A DNA stretch of 7,451 bases from Planctomycetaceae bacterium (GTDB lineage: Bacteria > Planctomycetota > Planctomycetia > Pirellulales > Thermoguttaceae). The stretch covers positions 1-7,451 of the forward strand of contig JAIRLW010000505.1 of the NCBI GenBank assembly GCA_031259095.1, written 5' to 3'. Below the pieces are notes generated by a model that was given only the letters and a program-made list of their open reading frames with translations, made no database searches and was not told the DNA's origin. This document shows, piece by piece, positions 1-5,900 of this stretch (position 1 is its first letter; the number at the start of each line of letters is the position of its first letter). The position numbers and the translations under genes were made by a program.

Positions 1-33
1 CGCAAAAACCCAAAGTTTACAAAGAAAATTATT

Positions 34-114
34 AAACAGAATTTACAAAATTTTCAAAATTGACAGATAAATAGATGAACGATTGTAAATTATGTAAATT
101 TTAAAATTCTGTTT
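34..114. repeat. AT-rich inverted repeat
   Basis: The 10-mer aaacagaatt at 34-43 is the exact reverse complement of aattctgttt at 105-114. The 61 bases between them are AT-rich and can pair only weakly. It lies beyond the 3' end of the minus-strand WD40 gene, so it could belong to that transcript's tail. It has no GC-rich stem followed by a T-run, so I do not call it a terminator. Confidence 0.35.
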
Positions 115-126
115 CAAAATTCATTG

Positions 127-158
127 TCGCAGAGACGCAAGGCATTGCGTCTCTACGA
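127..158. repeat. Short palindromic intergenic repeat, possible 3' hairpin of the WD40 gene
   Basis: The arms agagacgcaa (131-140) and ttgcgtctct (145-154) are perfect complements around a four-base loop, ggca. After one mismatch the pairing continues through tcg/cga, giving arms of about 14 bp. It sits about 20 bases past the stop codon of the minus-strand WD40 gene, so transcripts of that gene would form a strong hairpin there. No clear T-run follows on the minus strand, so a role in termination or mRNA end protection is inferred. The compact GC-rich palindrome in AT-rich sequence looks like a dispersed REP-type repeat, but only one copy is present here. Confidence 0.6.
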
Positions 159-174
159 TTGTTTCGGCATTGTT

Positions 175-2952
175 TTATTCGTTTTCCGAAGCGATTTGTA
201 TTAAATGATTGAAATTGAGAGGCCAAAGCCGGATACCGCTGTTTGCCGGATTTTTTTGATTGGTGTAACCAAAAATCAGCCAGCGATTATCCGGCGTTAA
301 ACCCATTTTTGAAATCGGAAGCATTCGGTTACGAAGAATCACGGAATGCCGGTCATCAATGGTTCCGTCAATATTTCTGATGCGAAGACTGTTGTCACCG
401 CCAAGAGAAATCAATTTTTTTCCGTCCGGCGAAAGAGCCAGTTCCCGAATAACTCCCTGATTACTCTGCAAAACCAACGGTTCACGCTCTGCCGCTGTTC
501 TAATATCGTTTCGGTCAAGCCGCCAAATCCGAATTGTTTTGTCGTAACTGCCGGAAAATAACCGCGTTCCCGATTGATCGACCGCCAACGAACTAATCCA
601 ACCAACATGACCATTCAAAACAACCGAATCCGGTAACGATTTTAAACCGGTCAGATTCCAAAGACGAACCGTGTTATCACGGCTTCCCGTTGCAACCCAA
701 CTGTTGTTCGGAGCAAACGCAATCGCCGTAATATCCAAATGATGACCGCGAAGAACCAACGGAACTTTATCGGTTTTTCCCTCCCGAAGATCATAAATTA
801 ATGTTGTCGAATCTTTTCCGCCAACCGCCAGTTTGCTCGAATCACCGCTAAACTGAATCAGCCGAATCTCTTGTTTATGTCCTTTTAAAACAATCGGCGG
901 AGGAATAAAACCGTTGTGGATCTGCCGTAAATCCCAAAGCCAAACAGCATTCGGTTCCGAAAGCGCCGTTACCGTTTCCGAATCGGTCTTCGTTTTCAGT
1001 AACGGCATTTCAGGCTGAACCGTAGAATAGTCCGAGAGGAACGAAACCTGAACATTTTTACGTGACAAAAAAGGTTGTTCTCCCAACGACGACCATTCCG
1101 GCATTTTACCCGGTAATTCGTTAGCGGGGTTTTCGTCGGCTGGTATTTCACCGGAAAGCATCGGGTTTGCTGAAACTATATTCGGTAACGGAATTGCCGA
1201 ATGTAACCGAACAATCCGGCAAGGAGGATGCGGTTCATTTAAGTTGCAAAAATAAATTTTGTTTCCTCTAAAAGTAGTTTCGATTTGAACGGCTGACCCA
1301 ACCGAATCAACATATCGATTGTTTTGGACAATCTCAAGAGAAGATCGCATCGATCCTCCAAACGCCGCTAACCAACAACCATCCGGCGAAATTTGTAAAT
1401 CACGTAACCCAATCACTTTCTCTTTCAGCAAAACCGGAACTTCCGCCGGATTCGGACGCGCCATGTCCCAAATTAAAACCGTTCCGTCTGTCCGTCCTCC
1501 AATAATCAAACGTAAATCCGGCGAAAAAAGCAGTTTAATGTACGGAATTTTACCCGAATCGAGTTGAATTCCGCTGCGGTTGTTTTGATTACGGAAAAGA
1601 TCCCATATCCAAACCGAATTGTCCTGACCTTGCGTCAATAACCAATGACTGTCGGAACTAATCGCCATATTTTCAACCGACGGCATATTAATGAGAAACA
1701 TTTTTCCCCAACTCAACGAAGCATGAGCCTGTCCAAGTATCCAATAAGCCGCCGAAGGAATTGACCGTCCAAGTTCTTCAAAAGTTTTAACCGAAGACAA
1801 AATGTCTTTCAAACTCTGTTCCGGGTCGGAAATGAGCGAAGCAACCGACTCCTCCAGCAATGTCTCCGCAGCGGCAATCCGAATAACTTCCGGTAACGAT
1901 TTATTTGTCGCGTTTTCTTTTTTCAACGCAACCTTAGCCGCTCCCTCTGTTTTCACCGGCAACGCAATCTCAGACGGCAACGTTTCAAGTGGAACTGTTT
2001 CAAGTGGAACCTCTTCAAGTTTTTTTGTTTCAGGTTCGTCTTTTTTTAATTTATCTTTTTCGTTTTGAATCGTTGCCGTTTTTGTTGCGGTTTTAGTCGG
2101 CGATTCGGTTGCCGCCTCTGAAGGAATGATCGGTTGAAACGGAAAAAGAGATTGAATGACCGAATGATTTTCAGCCCATTTTGTTTGTGATAATTGATCC
2201 AAGATGATATTCTCTTTTGTTTTTTGAGCGTTCGGTTTATTTGTTTCAGGACGAACCGTTTCCTTCGCCAAACCGGTAACCGGCAATTCCGCGTTAGCCG
2301 GTTTCGGTTTAACAATTTCCGGTTTAAGCGTTTTCGGTTTATCAGTTTCCGATTTAGTAATTTCTGATTTAACAGTTTCCGATTTAACGTTTTCCTGTGA
2401 TGAAGCGGTTGTCGTCTTCGGAAATAATTGTTGCGAATCCGTATTTTGATTAACCGTAACTTGAGCCGGCGAACTATCGGCTTGGACGTTTTTTTCGTCG
2501 TTGGTCAGAATAAAAAGGACGGAACCAAACAAGACAATTATTTGAATACTAACAGTCAACAGCAGCGTAATCCATTGTCGATAATCCCCAATGTAATCGG
2601 AATTTTCCGTAACTGTACAGGAATGTTGACGAAGAGAACAACCGCCGCCGCGATGATATTTCATTCGCGGACAATTTTTGGCGCGGCATTGTTGTAATTC
2701 GTCCGCGTTCAGATCGACAACAGATAGTTGCGGTAACGTTATTCCGTTTTTCGCATTAATTTTTGTCGAATTAATTTCCGGCGAACTGACTGGAAAATTT
2801 TCTGTATAGGAAACGCGTTGACAATGAGTTAATGGATTTTCACCGCCGCAAGCCGGACAGCTTACTTTTGTGGAATGTTCCGACGCGGCAAACTTGAACG
2901 CAAATCCGCAACATTCACATTGAATCGGTCTGGTTGTTTGCGCATCGATCAT
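175..2952 (-). CDS. Membrane-anchored WD40-repeat protein with N-terminal zinc-ribbon-like cysteine clusters
   Basis: The 925-residue product probably acts as a scaffold or sensor; no enzymatic domain is recognised. In order: a zinc-ribbon-like CxxC pair (C12/C15 and C32/C35), a second cysteine cluster (C89, C94, C105, C112), one hydrophobic segment at about 127-150, a low-complexity Lys/Glu/Pro/Thr linker at about 151-350, a short helical stretch, then WD40 repeats from about 420 to the end. Blade-ending motifs include VWIWDL (447-452), VLIWDM (492-497), VWLWDL (670-675), VRLWNL (762-767) and IRIWRL (807-812). GH dipeptides begin the strongest blades near 691, 736 and 781. About seven or eight blades fit, with an insertion at about 575-660. 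Acidic residues follow the membrane segment, which suggests cysteines inside the cytoplasm and propeller outside (inferred). The ATG at 2952 is supported by AAGGA four bases upstream. Planctomycetes often place WD40 repeats behind a Ser/Thr kinase; no kinase is present here. Confidence 0.88.
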   Translation of the reverse strand: MIDAQTTRPIQCECCGFAFKFAASEHSTKVSCPACGGENPLTHCQRVSYTENFPVSSPEINSTKINAKNGITLPQLSVVDLNADELQQCRAKNCPRMKYHRGGGCSLRQHSCTVTENSDYIGDYRQWITLLLTVSIQIIVLFGSVLFILTNDEKNVQADSSPAQVTVNQNTDSQQLFPKTTTASSQENVKSETVKSEITKSETDKPKTLKPEIVKPKPANAELPVTGLAKETVRPETNKPNAQKTKENIILDQLSQTKWAENHSVIQSLFPFQPIIPSEAATESPTKTATKTATIQNEKDKLKKDEPETKKLEEVPLETVPLETLPSEIALPVKTEGAAKVALKKENATNKSLPEVIRIAAAETLLEESVASLISDPEQSLKDILSSVKTFEELGRSIPSAAYWILGQAHASLSWGKMFLINMPSVENMAISSDSHWLLTQGQDNSVWIWDLFRNQNNRSGIQLDSGKIPYIKLLFSPDLRLIIGGRTDGTVLIWDMARPNPAEVPVLLKEKVIGLRDLQISPDGCWLAAFGGSMRSSLEIVQNNRYVDSVGSAVQIETTFRGNKIYFCNLNEPHPPCRIVRLHSAIPLPNIVSANPMLSGEIPADENPANELPGKMPEWSSLGEQPFLSRKNVQVSFLSDYSTVQPEMPLLKTKTDSETVTALSEPNAVWLWDLRQIHNGFIPPPIVLKGHKQEIRLIQFSGDSSKLAVGGKDSTTLIYDLREGKTDKVPLVLRGHHLDITAIAFAPNNSWVATGSRDNTVRLWNLTGLKSLPDSVVLNGHVGWISSLAVDQSGTRLFSGSYDKTIRIWRLDRNDIRTAAEREPLVLQSNQGVIRELALSPDGKKLISLGGDNSLRIRNIDGTIDDRHSVILRNRMLPISKMGLTPDNRWLIFGYTNQKNPANSGIRLWPLNFNHLIQIASENE
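1981..2010 (-). repeat. In-frame 15-bp tandem repeat encoding VPLET twice
   Basis: Two adjacent 15-bp units encode VPLET at residues 315-319 and 320-324 of the WD40 protein. A degenerate third unit, LPSEI, follows. On the plus strand the shared core is gtttcaagtggaac. The near identity at DNA level suggests a recent duplication within the linker. Confidence 0.7.
2308..2397 (-). repeat. Degenerate 15-bp tandem array encoding Lys-ended pentapeptides
   Basis: Residues 186-215 of the WD40 protein read as six consecutive five-residue units: QENVK, SETVK, SEITK, SETDK, PKTLK and PEIVK. On the plus strand the period is visible as repeated gtttccgattta-like blocks. The array lies in the linker just after the predicted membrane segment and probably forms an extended, charged stalk. 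Confidence 0.75.
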
Positions 2953-2956
2953 GAAA

Positions 2957-2961
2957 TCCTT
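2957..2961 (-). promoter_or_regulatory. Shine-Dalgarno site of the WD40 gene
   Basis: On the minus strand AAGGA lies four bases before the ATG at 2952. The spacing is slightly short but acceptable, and it supports this start. I found no clear sigma-70 promoter upstream; TACAAT-like hexamers occur but lack a good -35 partner. Confidence 0.55.
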
Positions 2962-3063
2962 GCAATCCGTTTGCTAGAATTGTAATGGGAAACTCTAATA
3001 ATTTGTTTTAATCACAGAATTATTGGTAACTGTCTATTTTATTTTTTTCTCTGACGCAACATT

Positions 3064-3084
3064 GGGGAATCTCTAAAAATACTT
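3064..3084. repeat. Possible lone arm of the foldback repeat family
   Basis: The stretch gaatctctaaaaatactt resembles the left arms of the foldback elements at 5375 and 7314 (caatttctaaaaactt), differing by a few substitutions and a two-base insertion. I found no matching right arm nearby. The similarity lies mainly in an A-rich core, so chance is a real alternative. Confidence 0.25.
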
Positions 3085-3100
3085 TTTACTTAATTGCTTA

Positions 3101-3182
3101 AATTTGTCCCTAAGGTCTCTTCTGTTCCTAACGTCCCTTTTTATAAAGACCTTAGGGACAAAAGGGATATTAGGAACAAATG
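3101..3182. repeat. Palindromic array with 9-bp period (copy 1)
   Basis: Four in-phase 9-mers run from 3107 to 3142: tccctaagg, tctcttctg, ttcctaacg, tcccttttt. Three inverted 9-mers run from 3152 to 3178: ttagggaca, aaagggata, ttaggaaca. Pairing is extensive. The 16-mer at 3103-3118 (tttgtccctaaggtct) is the perfect complement of 3147-3162, and 3123-3140 pairs with 3161-3178 at 16 of 18 bases. The ends atttgtccctaa and ttaggaacaaat are also near-complements, which gives the element terminal inverted repeats. The same 9-bp motif occurs at 5267-5346. It is not a typical terminator because no T-run follows on either strand. Confidence 0.75.
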
Positions 3183-3266
3183 ATTCTTCATAAAACTTTA
3201 TGGTTAAAAAATGAATTATTAGAGACGCCCATTAGTATAATCGACATTATAAATATCGTTGCGTTA

Positions 3267-5069
3267 TTATCCGGCGCGGCGAAAACGTAACGCTTGATTA
3301 TTTTGTTCGGGAAATGCTAACGTAACCGGAACGGATTCTTCCGGCGGACGATGGGTGGTCAGGAATTTTTCGAGGTCGGTTCCCACTGTTGCAAATAATT
3401 CCGACCAGGATTGACCAATTGCCTGACGATAAACGCGGAACGCCGGATACCAGAGACAATGTTCATCACGGCTAAGATTCCAACGCCAATCGGCTTTCGC
3501 CGGAAGAATCAGCCATGTTTTGGCTCCGAGCGCACCTGCCAAATTTGCGGCGTAACCGGGCGGTGTAATCACAAGATCAAGCGCAGTAATCAATGCCGCC
3601 ATTTCGTCAAGATCATATTGAAACGCTTCGGGATACAAATGAACTTGTAACGAAACATTACGCCGATATTGTTCGATTTCCTTTTGTTTTGAACCGTGTT
3701 GTAAACAAATCCATGCGGCGTCTGCCTGATGACGAAGCATTAAATTGCGCAACTCAAACATTGGCAAAGCGGTTTGATATTCGGTTTCCGCCGTCCAACT
3801 GCCTTGCCAAAGAATACCGATTTTTGCAACTCCGCCGATTTCCGAAAGACGGTTTGACCATTTTGTCATACGTTCCCGATCAGGAACAAGATAAGTTTTA
3901 CGAATCGGAAAATCTTCTTTGTGACGGCGAAAATAACGCGGTAAACTGCCAAATGCAATTTGTTCATCCAACGAAAGTCCCCAACAATTTGTGTGCCGGT
4001 CAATAGTTTCCGTAGCAAGCGGAACAACGGTTGCACGCGGAAATGACCGGCGAAACAAAGAATGTAACGACGATTCGCATTCGATAACACAATGCCCGAC
4101 ACTGTTAATCAAATCCGGCAAACAAGACGCAAACATAATTTCCGCCGCAATTCCTTCTTCAGAATAAGCAAGAACGGTTTTTTGTTCACTATTGTTATTG
4201 TCTTCGTTGTTTTTATCAAGATTGTTTTGATCAGGATTATTTTTATCAATACAATTTTTATTCATATTGTTTTCATTGATATTTCCGTTCCAGTTTGGCA
4301 AAAGATGCCGTTCCCAAGTTCCAAAAGTACAAGCGAGCCGAAATTCCATTGCGTCCCAACCGTTTTCGAAATCGCCAAGTGCGAGCAGTGATTGACCGCA
4401 ACCGTAAATCGCTTGAGGCCATTCCGTACCAATAGGAAACATTCGTTGATAATACGGAATGGATTCTTCAAAGCGTTCTTCTTTTCGCAACGATTCCGCG
4501 AGAAAAAAATTGGCGTCCGGCGATGCCGGATCAAGCCGAGCCGCTTCGACCAATACCGGAATCGCTTCACGATGTTGGTTGTGAAGAGTGTAAAGATAGC
4601 CAAGCGTCAACCATGCCGATGCGTTTTCCGGTTGTAAGACGGTCAAATTTTTAAAACATGAAATAGCGTTCTCGGATTGATCAAGTTCAAAATAAAGTTG
4701 ACCGAGATTCAAAATGAGGTCTGGATTATTGGGATTGAGGTTGTGCGATTCACAAAACGCATTGATTGCTTCGTGATGATGTCCCATCGCGCGATAAGCT
4801 AATCCGAGATGAAACTGCAAAACCGCCGACGATTGAATAATGTTGGAATCGGATTGATTGAACGTTTGAAGTTGGTGAAGGGCTTCCAGAAAATACTCAA
4901 CACCTTCGGCAGATTGCCCATTTTGACATCGCAAAACTCCTAATCCATCTAGTGCGTACAGATTCCCGGAATCGCCGCGCAGAACATCTTGATAAAGTTC
5001 TTCGGCTTTAGCGGCATCTCCTGAAATTAAAGCGTTTTGTGCTGTTGTAAGTTTTTCGTCTTGGGTCAT
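3267..5069 (-). CDS. TPR protein with C-terminal glycosyltransferase-like (GT-B type) domain
   Basis: This 600-residue protein is probably cytoplasmic; no signal peptide or membrane segment is seen. Residues 1-245 hold about six TPR units, for example those around 83-114, 117-148, 151-182 and 185-210, with typical turns such as LNPNNPDLILNLGQLY. After the W-N-G sequence at 260-262 comes an Asn-rich insert (about 263-296). Residues 298-570 resemble the GT-B-like domain found behind TPRs in many bacterial proteins: IMFASCLPDL (311-320), KIGILWQGS (416-424), ITALDLVITPPG (493-505), ANLAGALGAKTWLILP (508-523), DWRW (527-530) and WYPAFRVYRQ (540-549). A sugar-transfer or sugar-binding role is inferred. 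Two usual positions look altered: relatives commonly read EQG-I/L-GD where this reads EEGIAA (304-309), and HLAGALG is NLAGALG here. AAGGA eight bases before ATG 5069 supports the start. Confidence 0.85.
   Translation of the reverse strand: MTQDEKLTTAQNALISGDAAKAEELYQDVLRGDSGNLYALDGLGVLRCQNGQSAEGVEYFLEALHQLQTFNQSDSNIIQSSAVLQFHLGLAYRAMGHHHEAINAFCESHNLNPNNPDLILNLGQLYFELDQSENAISCFKNLTVLQPENASAWLTLGYLYTLHNQHREAIPVLVEAARLDPASPDANFFLAESLRKEERFEESIPYYQRMFPIGTEWPQAIYGCGQSLLALGDFENGWDAMEFRLACTFGTWERHLLPNWNGNINENNMNKNCIDKNNPDQNNLDKNNEDNNNSEQKTVLAYSEEGIAAEIMFASCLPDLINSVGHCVIECESSLHSLFRRSFPRATVVPLATETIDRHTNCWGLSLDEQIAFGSLPRYFRRHKEDFPIRKTYLVPDRERMTKWSNRLSEIGGVAKIGILWQGSWTAETEYQTALPMFELRNLMLRHQADAAWICLQHGSKQKEIEQYRRNVSLQVHLYPEAFQYDLDEMAALITALDLVITPPGYAANLAGALGAKTWLILPAKADWRWNLSRDEHCLWYPAFRVYRQAIGQSWSELFATVGTDLEKFLTTHRPPEESVPVTLAFPEQNNQALRFRRAG
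4188..4247 (-). repeat. In-frame 15-bp tandem repeat encoding DxNNx
   Basis: Residues 275-294 of the TPR protein are four five-residue units: DKNNP, DQNNL, DKNNE and DNNNS. The preceding INENN and MNKNC (264-273) look like decayed units of the same array. The codons are strongly A-rich. The array separates the TPR region from the first strand of the glycosyltransferase-like domain, where relatives usually have only a short linker. Confidence 0.75.
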
Positions 5070-5077
5070 CGTTCCAT

Positions 5078-5082
5078 TCCTT
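5078..5082 (-). promoter_or_regulatory. Shine-Dalgarno site of the TPR gene
   Basis: AAGGA on the minus strand lies eight bases before the ATG at 5069. This near-ideal spacing fixes the start. Confidence 0.65.
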
Positions 5083-5149
5083 GAAACTCGTTATTATGTG
5101 AAAAGAGAACCGAGAATCTCTGTTTTCCTTAATTGTTATCGTCAATACA

Positions 5150-5187
5150 TCCGCGAAAATTGATACAATCCGCAAAAATTAAAGCAA
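5150..5187. repeat. 19-bp imperfect tandem duplication upstream of the TPR gene
   Basis: Two adjacent 19-bp units, tccgcgaaaattgatacaa (5150-5168) and tccgcaaaaattaaagcaa (5169-5187), match at 15 positions. They lie 81-118 bases upstream of the TPR start codon, where a promoter or operator could be. A regulator-binding role is only a possibility. Confidence 0.45.
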
Positions 5188-5266
5188 TATCTCCAATTTT
5201 CAAATCATCTAATTTAAATATTTTATCCAAACTAACATTGCGCGATTTTTTTATTGCAAAACCTTA

Positions 5267-5346
5267 TCTCTAATGTCCCTATCATCCCTAATATCCCTAT
5301 ATTGAAAATTTCAGAGACGTTAGGGATGATAGGGACTGATGAGACA
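5267..5346. repeat. Palindromic array with 9-bp period (copy 2)
   Basis: Four in-phase 9-mers run from 5267: tctctaatg, tccctatca, tccctaata, tccctatat. Inverted 9-mers follow from 5320: ttagggatg, atagggact, gatgagaca. The 17-mer gtccctatcatccctaa (5275-5291) is the perfect complement of 5320-5336 around a 28-base loop. Pairing resumes as tctc/gaga after a 4x4 internal loop. Unit length, unit sequence and inverted layout match copy 1 at 3101-3182, so these are two members of one dispersed family. No T-run follows to suggest a terminator. Confidence 0.78.
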
Positions 5347-5374
5347 AACGTCGCCTACCTCGCGATTACTGACA

Positions 5375-5460
5375 TAAGGTAACTGCTAAAAACCTTGACA
5401 AAAACTATCGATAGTGTCGATTTTAATTTTGTCAAACAAAGGTTTTAAAAGTTCCTGTCA
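5375..5460. repeat. Foldback (MITE-like) repeat element, copy 1
   Basis: The left arm aaggtaactgctaaaaac (5376-5393, continuing cctt) pairs imperfectly with the right arm aaggttttaaaagttcct (5439-5456). Inside, ttgacaaaa (5395-5403) is the exact complement of ttttgtcaa (5427-5435), and the centre is the 12-bp palindrome actatcgatagt (5404-5415). Both outer arms resemble those of the element at 7314-7427. No coding capacity is present, so any mobility would need a transposase supplied elsewhere (inferred). Confidence 0.6.
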
Positions 5461-5533
5461 ATAAATAACCACCCCAAATTTTGAAATAATCAGAAAATAA
5501 AAGGCTGCTTTTAACCGCGAAAAATGTATTGTA

Positions 5534-5562
5534 TTGACGCAAGATTTCGGTTTGTGTATAAT
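5534..5562 (+). promoter_or_regulatory. Near-consensus sigma-70 promoter
   Basis: TTGACG at 5534-5539 (five of six consensus bases) and a perfect TATAAT at 5557-5562 are separated by exactly 17 bases. Transcription would start near 5569 and leave a leader of about 70 bases before the Shine-Dalgarno site. It is the best promoter match in the window. It points to the short ORF at 5640 and, if transcription reads through, to tsaB. Confidence 0.7.
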
Positions 5563-5625
5563 CGCTGCTTTGATGGACTTTGCCAATCTAAATGATACGA
5601 ATTATTAATTAACCTTGATAATGAT

Positions 5626-5631
5626 AAGGAG
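5626..5631 (+). promoter_or_regulatory. Strong Shine-Dalgarno site before the short ORF
   Basis: AAGGAG lies eight bases before the ATG at 5640, an ideal arrangement. It is the strongest ribosome-binding site in the window. Neither tsaB nor cysC downstream has a comparable one. Confidence 0.6.
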
Positions 5632-5639
5632 ATGTTCCA

Positions 5640-5744
5640 ATGTCAACAACCAATCTTCCCGACATACCAAGATTATCTCAGGGATGCTTCCGATTCGTAG
5701 GTTGCGCTGCGTTCCACCTACGGTTATGCACATCACACCCCTAG
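5640..5744 (+). CDS. Short ORF of 34 codons: small protein, leader peptide or truncated gene start
   Basis: Reading from the ATG gives MSTTNLPDIPRLSQG, then a Cys/Phe/Arg-containing tail ending in TSHP before a TAG at 5742-5744. A consensus promoter, a leader of about 70 bases and AAGGAG at ideal spacing argue that translation starts here. The second half (from about residue 19) is encoded by a hairpin-rich stretch (5696-5750) unlike the surrounding AT-rich DNA. The simplest reading is that a repeat now occupies what was the 5' end of a longer gene, leaving a remnant. A genuine small protein or a leader peptide controlling tsaB, 157 bases downstream, is also possible. No homologue is recognised. 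Confidence 0.35.
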   Translation: MSTTNLPDIPRLSQGCFRFVGCAAFHLRLCTSHP

Positions 5745-5750
5745 CGGGGT
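5696..5750. repeat. GC-richer double-hairpin repeat-like segment
   Basis: Two hairpins stand out from AT-rich flanks. The first is cgtaggt (5696-5702) with acctacg (5716-5722). The second is acccc (5737-5741) with ggggt (5746-5750) around a four-base loop. The block contrasts sharply with its flanks, as expected of an inserted dispersed repeat, but only one copy is in this window. The second hairpin covers the stop codon of the short ORF and could weakly attenuate transcription; no T-run follows. Confidence 0.45.
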
Positions 5751-5900
5751 TAAAATGGAAATATAAATATTCCACTGATATATTACAATATTTTTAATAA
5801 ATCGTCTGTTTTGTTGTTTCGTACTCTCAAAAAATAATCGGCGTAATCTGTGGATACCTTCCTTTTGTAATTTTCCCTATTCCGATAGAATTAATATACA

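Larger units (their letters stand above)
2953..3266. other. Intergenic gap between the two minus-strand genes
   Basis: No credible gene is visible in these 314 bases. The gap holds the ribosome-binding site of the WD40 gene (2957-2961), a possible lone foldback-element arm (3064-3084) and the 9-bp-phase palindromic array (3101-3182). The rest is AT-rich. The gap must contain the 3' end of the TPR transcript and probably the promoter of the WD40 gene, but neither can be placed with confidence. Confidence 0.6.
5070..5639. other. Long intergenic region between the divergent gene groups
   Basis: No protein gene is supported here. The region is AT-rich and holds, in order, the TPR gene's ribosome-binding site, a 19-bp tandem duplication (5150-5187), a 9-bp-phase palindromic array (5267-5346), a foldback element (5375-5460), a near-consensus sigma-70 promoter (5534-5562) and a strong Shine-Dalgarno site (5626-5631). 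The TPR gene's promoter must lie in its left part on the minus strand. Candidate hexamers such as TTGACG near 5146 lack a good partner. Confidence 0.6.

Noticed and set aside
3101..3182. CRISPR array or intrinsic terminator
   Set aside because: The 9-bp units lack spacer/repeat organisation and no cas genes are present. No T-run follows the stem on either strand.
3593..4006. Plus-strand ORF of 137 codons inside the TPR gene
   Set aside because: It is fully antisense to a well-supported coding region with recognisable TPR and glycosyltransferase-like motifs. It has no ribosome-binding site and no domain signal.
5696..5750. tRNA or structured small RNA gene
   Set aside because: There is no cloverleaf, no TTC-type loop and no acceptor stem with CCA. 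The two hairpins are better explained as repeat sequence.
5615..5797. Plus-strand ORF of 60 codons overlapping the short ORF at 5640
   Set aside because: Its start overlaps the Shine-Dalgarno region, it has no ribosome-binding site of its own, and its frame has no recognisable content. The 5640 frame is the one positioned by AAGGAG.
5865..5897. Dedicated tsaB promoter
   Set aside because: TTGTAA and TAGAAT/TAATAT hexamers occur, but the spacings (15 or 21 bases) are poor and the region is AT-rich enough for chance matches.
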